From contig JACRCD010000063.1 of the NCBI GenBank assembly GCA_016219175.1, positions 1 to 43,767 on the forward strand: DNA of 43,767 nucleotides, given 5' to 3'. Of the stretch, positions 42,451 through 43,767 are shown in pieces. This DNA is from Deltaproteobacteria bacterium (GTDB taxonomy: Bacteria > Desulfobacterota > Desulfobulbia > Desulfobulbales > SURF-16). How positions within the stretch are numbered: the stretch's first letter is position 1; each line of letters begins with the position of its first letter. The notes under the pieces were generated by a model that worked only from the letters and a program-made list of their open reading frames with translations, was not told where the DNA came from and searched no databases. Position numbers and translations under genes: made by a program.

Positions 42451-42858
42451 ATGATCAACAAGGCTATTTTAATCGGCAACCTGGGCTCGGACCCGGAAAT
42501 GCGCTACACCCAGAGCGGCACGGCAGTGGCGAATTTCAATGTGGCCACCACGGAAAAATGGAAAGGCCAGGATGGCCAGATGCAGGAGCAGACGGAATGG
42601 CACAAAATTGTGGCCTTTGCCCGTCTGGCGGAAATCTGCGGGGAATATCTATCCAAAGGCTCCAAGGTGTATATCGAAGGACGTATTCAAACCCGTTCCT
42701 GGGAAGACAAGGACGGCAACAAGCGTTACACCACGGAGATCGTGGCCAAGGATATGAAGATGCTCTCCGCCAAGGGAGGCGGCTCATCAAGCGGCGGTGG
42801 TTTTGCCGATGAGCCTCCGCCACCTGAACCGCGCATGGGCGATGATGTGCCGTTCTGA
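42451..42858 (+). CDS. ssb: Single-stranded DNA-binding protein
   Basis: A 135-residue protein. It starts [20 protein letters not shown] as SSB does, continues with the OB fold ([35 protein letters not shown]), then a short Gly/Ser-rich linker and the acidic DDVPF tail that binds replication partners. It is shorter in the linker than E. coli SSB. A GTAAGGAG ribosome-binding site precedes the ATG. Confidence 0.95.
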   Translation: MINKAILIGNLGSDPEMRYTQSGTAVANFNVATTEKWKGQDGQMQEQTEWHKIVAFARLAEICGEYLSKGSKVYIEGRIQTRSWEDKDGNKRYTTEIVAKDMKMLSAKGGGSSSGGGFADEPPPPEPRMGDDVPF

Positions 42859-42898
42859 GAGTCAATCGACAGTTTGGCATTACGAATTATTGTCATAA

Positions 42899-42953
42899 GC
42901 GGCAAGGGTTTGCCGGCCCACTTCTCTCTCGTAGGGCGGCAAACCCTTGCCGC
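42899..42953. repeat. 17-bp perfect inverted repeat after ssb
   Basis: GCGGCAAGGGTTTGCCG (42899-42915) and its exact reverse complement (42937-42953) are separated by 21 bases. Each arm is itself partly symmetric. No T-run follows. It is REP-like, or possibly an unusual terminator for ssb. Confidence 0.6.
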
Positions 42954-43064
42954 CATCCCTTTGCAACTTACCTCCCGAAACCGACGGCAATATACTGTTA
43001 CGCATTCGCTTTCTTCAAACTTTCGGGGCATAATGCAAAATTTATGTACGATTATCGGGATAAA

Positions 43065-43359
43065 TTATACCAGCCTGTCCTGCCAATATGCAGGATGACG
43101 CTTCATGTGCATGACAGCAACGACAAGAATGAAATCTTGACGAATTTGATAAATAATCCCGAAAGGAAACTTGTTGGTCATGCATCTTCGAGCACGAGGA
43201 GACAATTCAGGCCAGGCTTGGGGGGAAAAAGGAAATCCGATCAAGGGTATTCTTCACCTCAGCCGCAAATTCGTACCCAAGCCCCGGGCACTGTTCAGTA
43301 TAAAAATTCACAGCCTCAATAAGCTCTTGCTCAGCGCAAGAAAGTACGAAAATTTTCAT
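43065..43359 (-). pseudogene. ParE/RelE-family toxin, frameshifted
   Basis: The frame starting at 43359 (MKIFVLSCAEQELIEAVNFY) runs to FFPPSLA and stops. Removing one C from the run of six in TTTTTCCCCCCAAG restores the family sequence, FFPQAWPELSPRARRCM, then FPFGIIYQIRQDFILVVAV and MHMKRHPAYW, ending at 43065. The whole protein would have about 97 residues, normal for the family. It overlaps its antitoxin by 4 bases. It is a pseudogene, a slippage-controlled gene, or a homopolymer sequencing error. Confidence 0.75.
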
Positions 43360-43580
43360 TTTCCGTTTACCCGCACAAAAACAGCTTCAGAAGGTTTCGC
43401 TTGTAATTTCCCAGCGTCGTAGGCATCAATTCGCGATTCCACTTCCTTTGCCCAGACAGAGTCAATTTCTTCCTGTTTGCCGGCGTCGAAACTGAGAAAC
43501 AATCTTTCAATAAGTTCAGCTTTTTCAACCGGCGACAATCGTAAGGCCTTTGAGAAAATTTGTTGTGCGGATTCAGCCAT
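43356..43580 (-). CDS. Addiction-module antitoxin (TIGR02574-type)
   Basis: 74 residues from the ATG at 43580; a GAGG site lies about 6 bases upstream. LRLSPVEKAELIERLFLSFD is the conserved core of this antitoxin family, and VWAKEVESRIDAYDAGKL its toxin-binding end. The stop overlaps the toxin start (ATGA). The pair belongs to the RelE/ParE group, but the toxin is frameshifted, so the antitoxin may be functionally alone. Confidence 0.83.
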   Translation of the reverse strand: MAESAQQIFSKALRLSPVEKAELIERLFLSFDAGKQEEIDSVWAKEVESRIDAYDAGKLQAKPSEAVFVRVNGK

Positions 43581-43633
43581 ATAAAACCTCCATTGCATCC
43601 GGAAAACAAGTTTATATCAGAATTTTCACTCAA

Positions 43634-43716
43634 CAACCACCGTCTAAAAGACGGTGGGTTGAAATAATGGACTGAAAGTCCGGATACGGGTCATGTAGAC
43701 CCGTCATTATCAGTCC
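43634..43716. mobile_element. Possible end of an IS200/IS605-like element
   Basis: CAACCACCGTC (43634-43644) pairs with the following GACGGTGGGTTG around TAAAA, with one bulged G: the type of imperfect end hairpin bound by IS200/IS605 transposases. Further hairpins follow (GGACT/AGTCC at 43669-43681, CGGGT/ACCCG at 43687-43703). GGACTGA can alternatively pair with TCAGTCC at 43710-43716. No transposase is inside the window. Confidence 0.35.
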
Positions 43717-43767
43717 TGAAATCATCGTCTTTTTTGGGTTCAAAATGATGATCGAGATAATTTTTTA

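Noticed and set aside
43220-43240. In-frame TGA in the toxin gene as a third selenocysteine codon
   Set aside because: The sequence after the TGA in that frame has no family similarity, while a one-base shift restores the full RelE/ParE sequence.

Overview
The window reads as a stretch of chromosome from an anaerobic Desulfobacterota (deltaproteobacterial) organism, probably close to the Desulfobulbales. This is inferred, not proven. It rests on the futalosine menaquinone pathway, a B12-dependent ribonucleotide reductase, two genes with in-frame UGA that read as selenoproteins, and the family mix. Most genes are moderately GC-rich and tightly packed. The 7.8-11.4 kb stretch is visibly AT-richer and carries toxin-antitoxin genes next to a tRNA-Leu.

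Region 1 (1-6.9 kb) is an arsenic locus. On the minus strand, arsR is followed by an ArsP-type permease, a small BFD-like [2Fe-2S] protein with an in-frame UGA and a good SECIS hairpin, and a second permease that has lost its N-terminal half. Divergently, a second arsR is followed by acr3, arsM, a MOSC-domain gene and a membrane metallophosphoesterase. Each arsR promoter carries its own palindrome.

Region 2 (6.9-11.1 kb) holds a two-cluster ferredoxin, mazEF with an orphan antitoxin stub, a DUF4258/MqsA-like pair behind a promoter-embedded palindrome, a GNAT acetyltransferase, tRNA-Leu(UAA) and a HesB/IscA-like selenoprotein.

Region 3 (11.4-20.6 kb) has a phosphofructokinase, an HD-GYP phosphodiesterase and a minus-strand menaquinone operon in the order mqnE, mqnC, mqnX, mqnA, menG, ubiX, mqnP. 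Two intergenic gaps of that operon are filled by 9-bp tandem arrays that fold back on themselves.

Region 4 (20.6-34.5 kb) is a lipid A modification island. It holds a TetR regulator, an EptA phosphoethanolamine transferase, arnB-arnC-arnA-arnD, an ArnT-like glycosyltransferase, arnT, one ArnE/F-like protein and a PmrAB-like two-component system. The tetR operator-promoter segment is duplicated, with one copy before eptA and one before arnB. This suggests that one repressor coordinates both cationic lipid A modifications, with the two-component system at the distal end.

Region 5 (34.5-43.8 kb) has a diguanylate-cyclase response regulator, nrdJ with NrdR-like boxes, a two-component system with a substrate-binding-protein sensor, an SPL-family radical SAM protein, ssb, and a toxin-antitoxin pair whose toxin is frameshifted. 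Three related intergenic elements with inverted ends lie at 35.5, 39.0 and 41.1 kb. The right edge carries hairpins that resemble an IS200/IS605 end.
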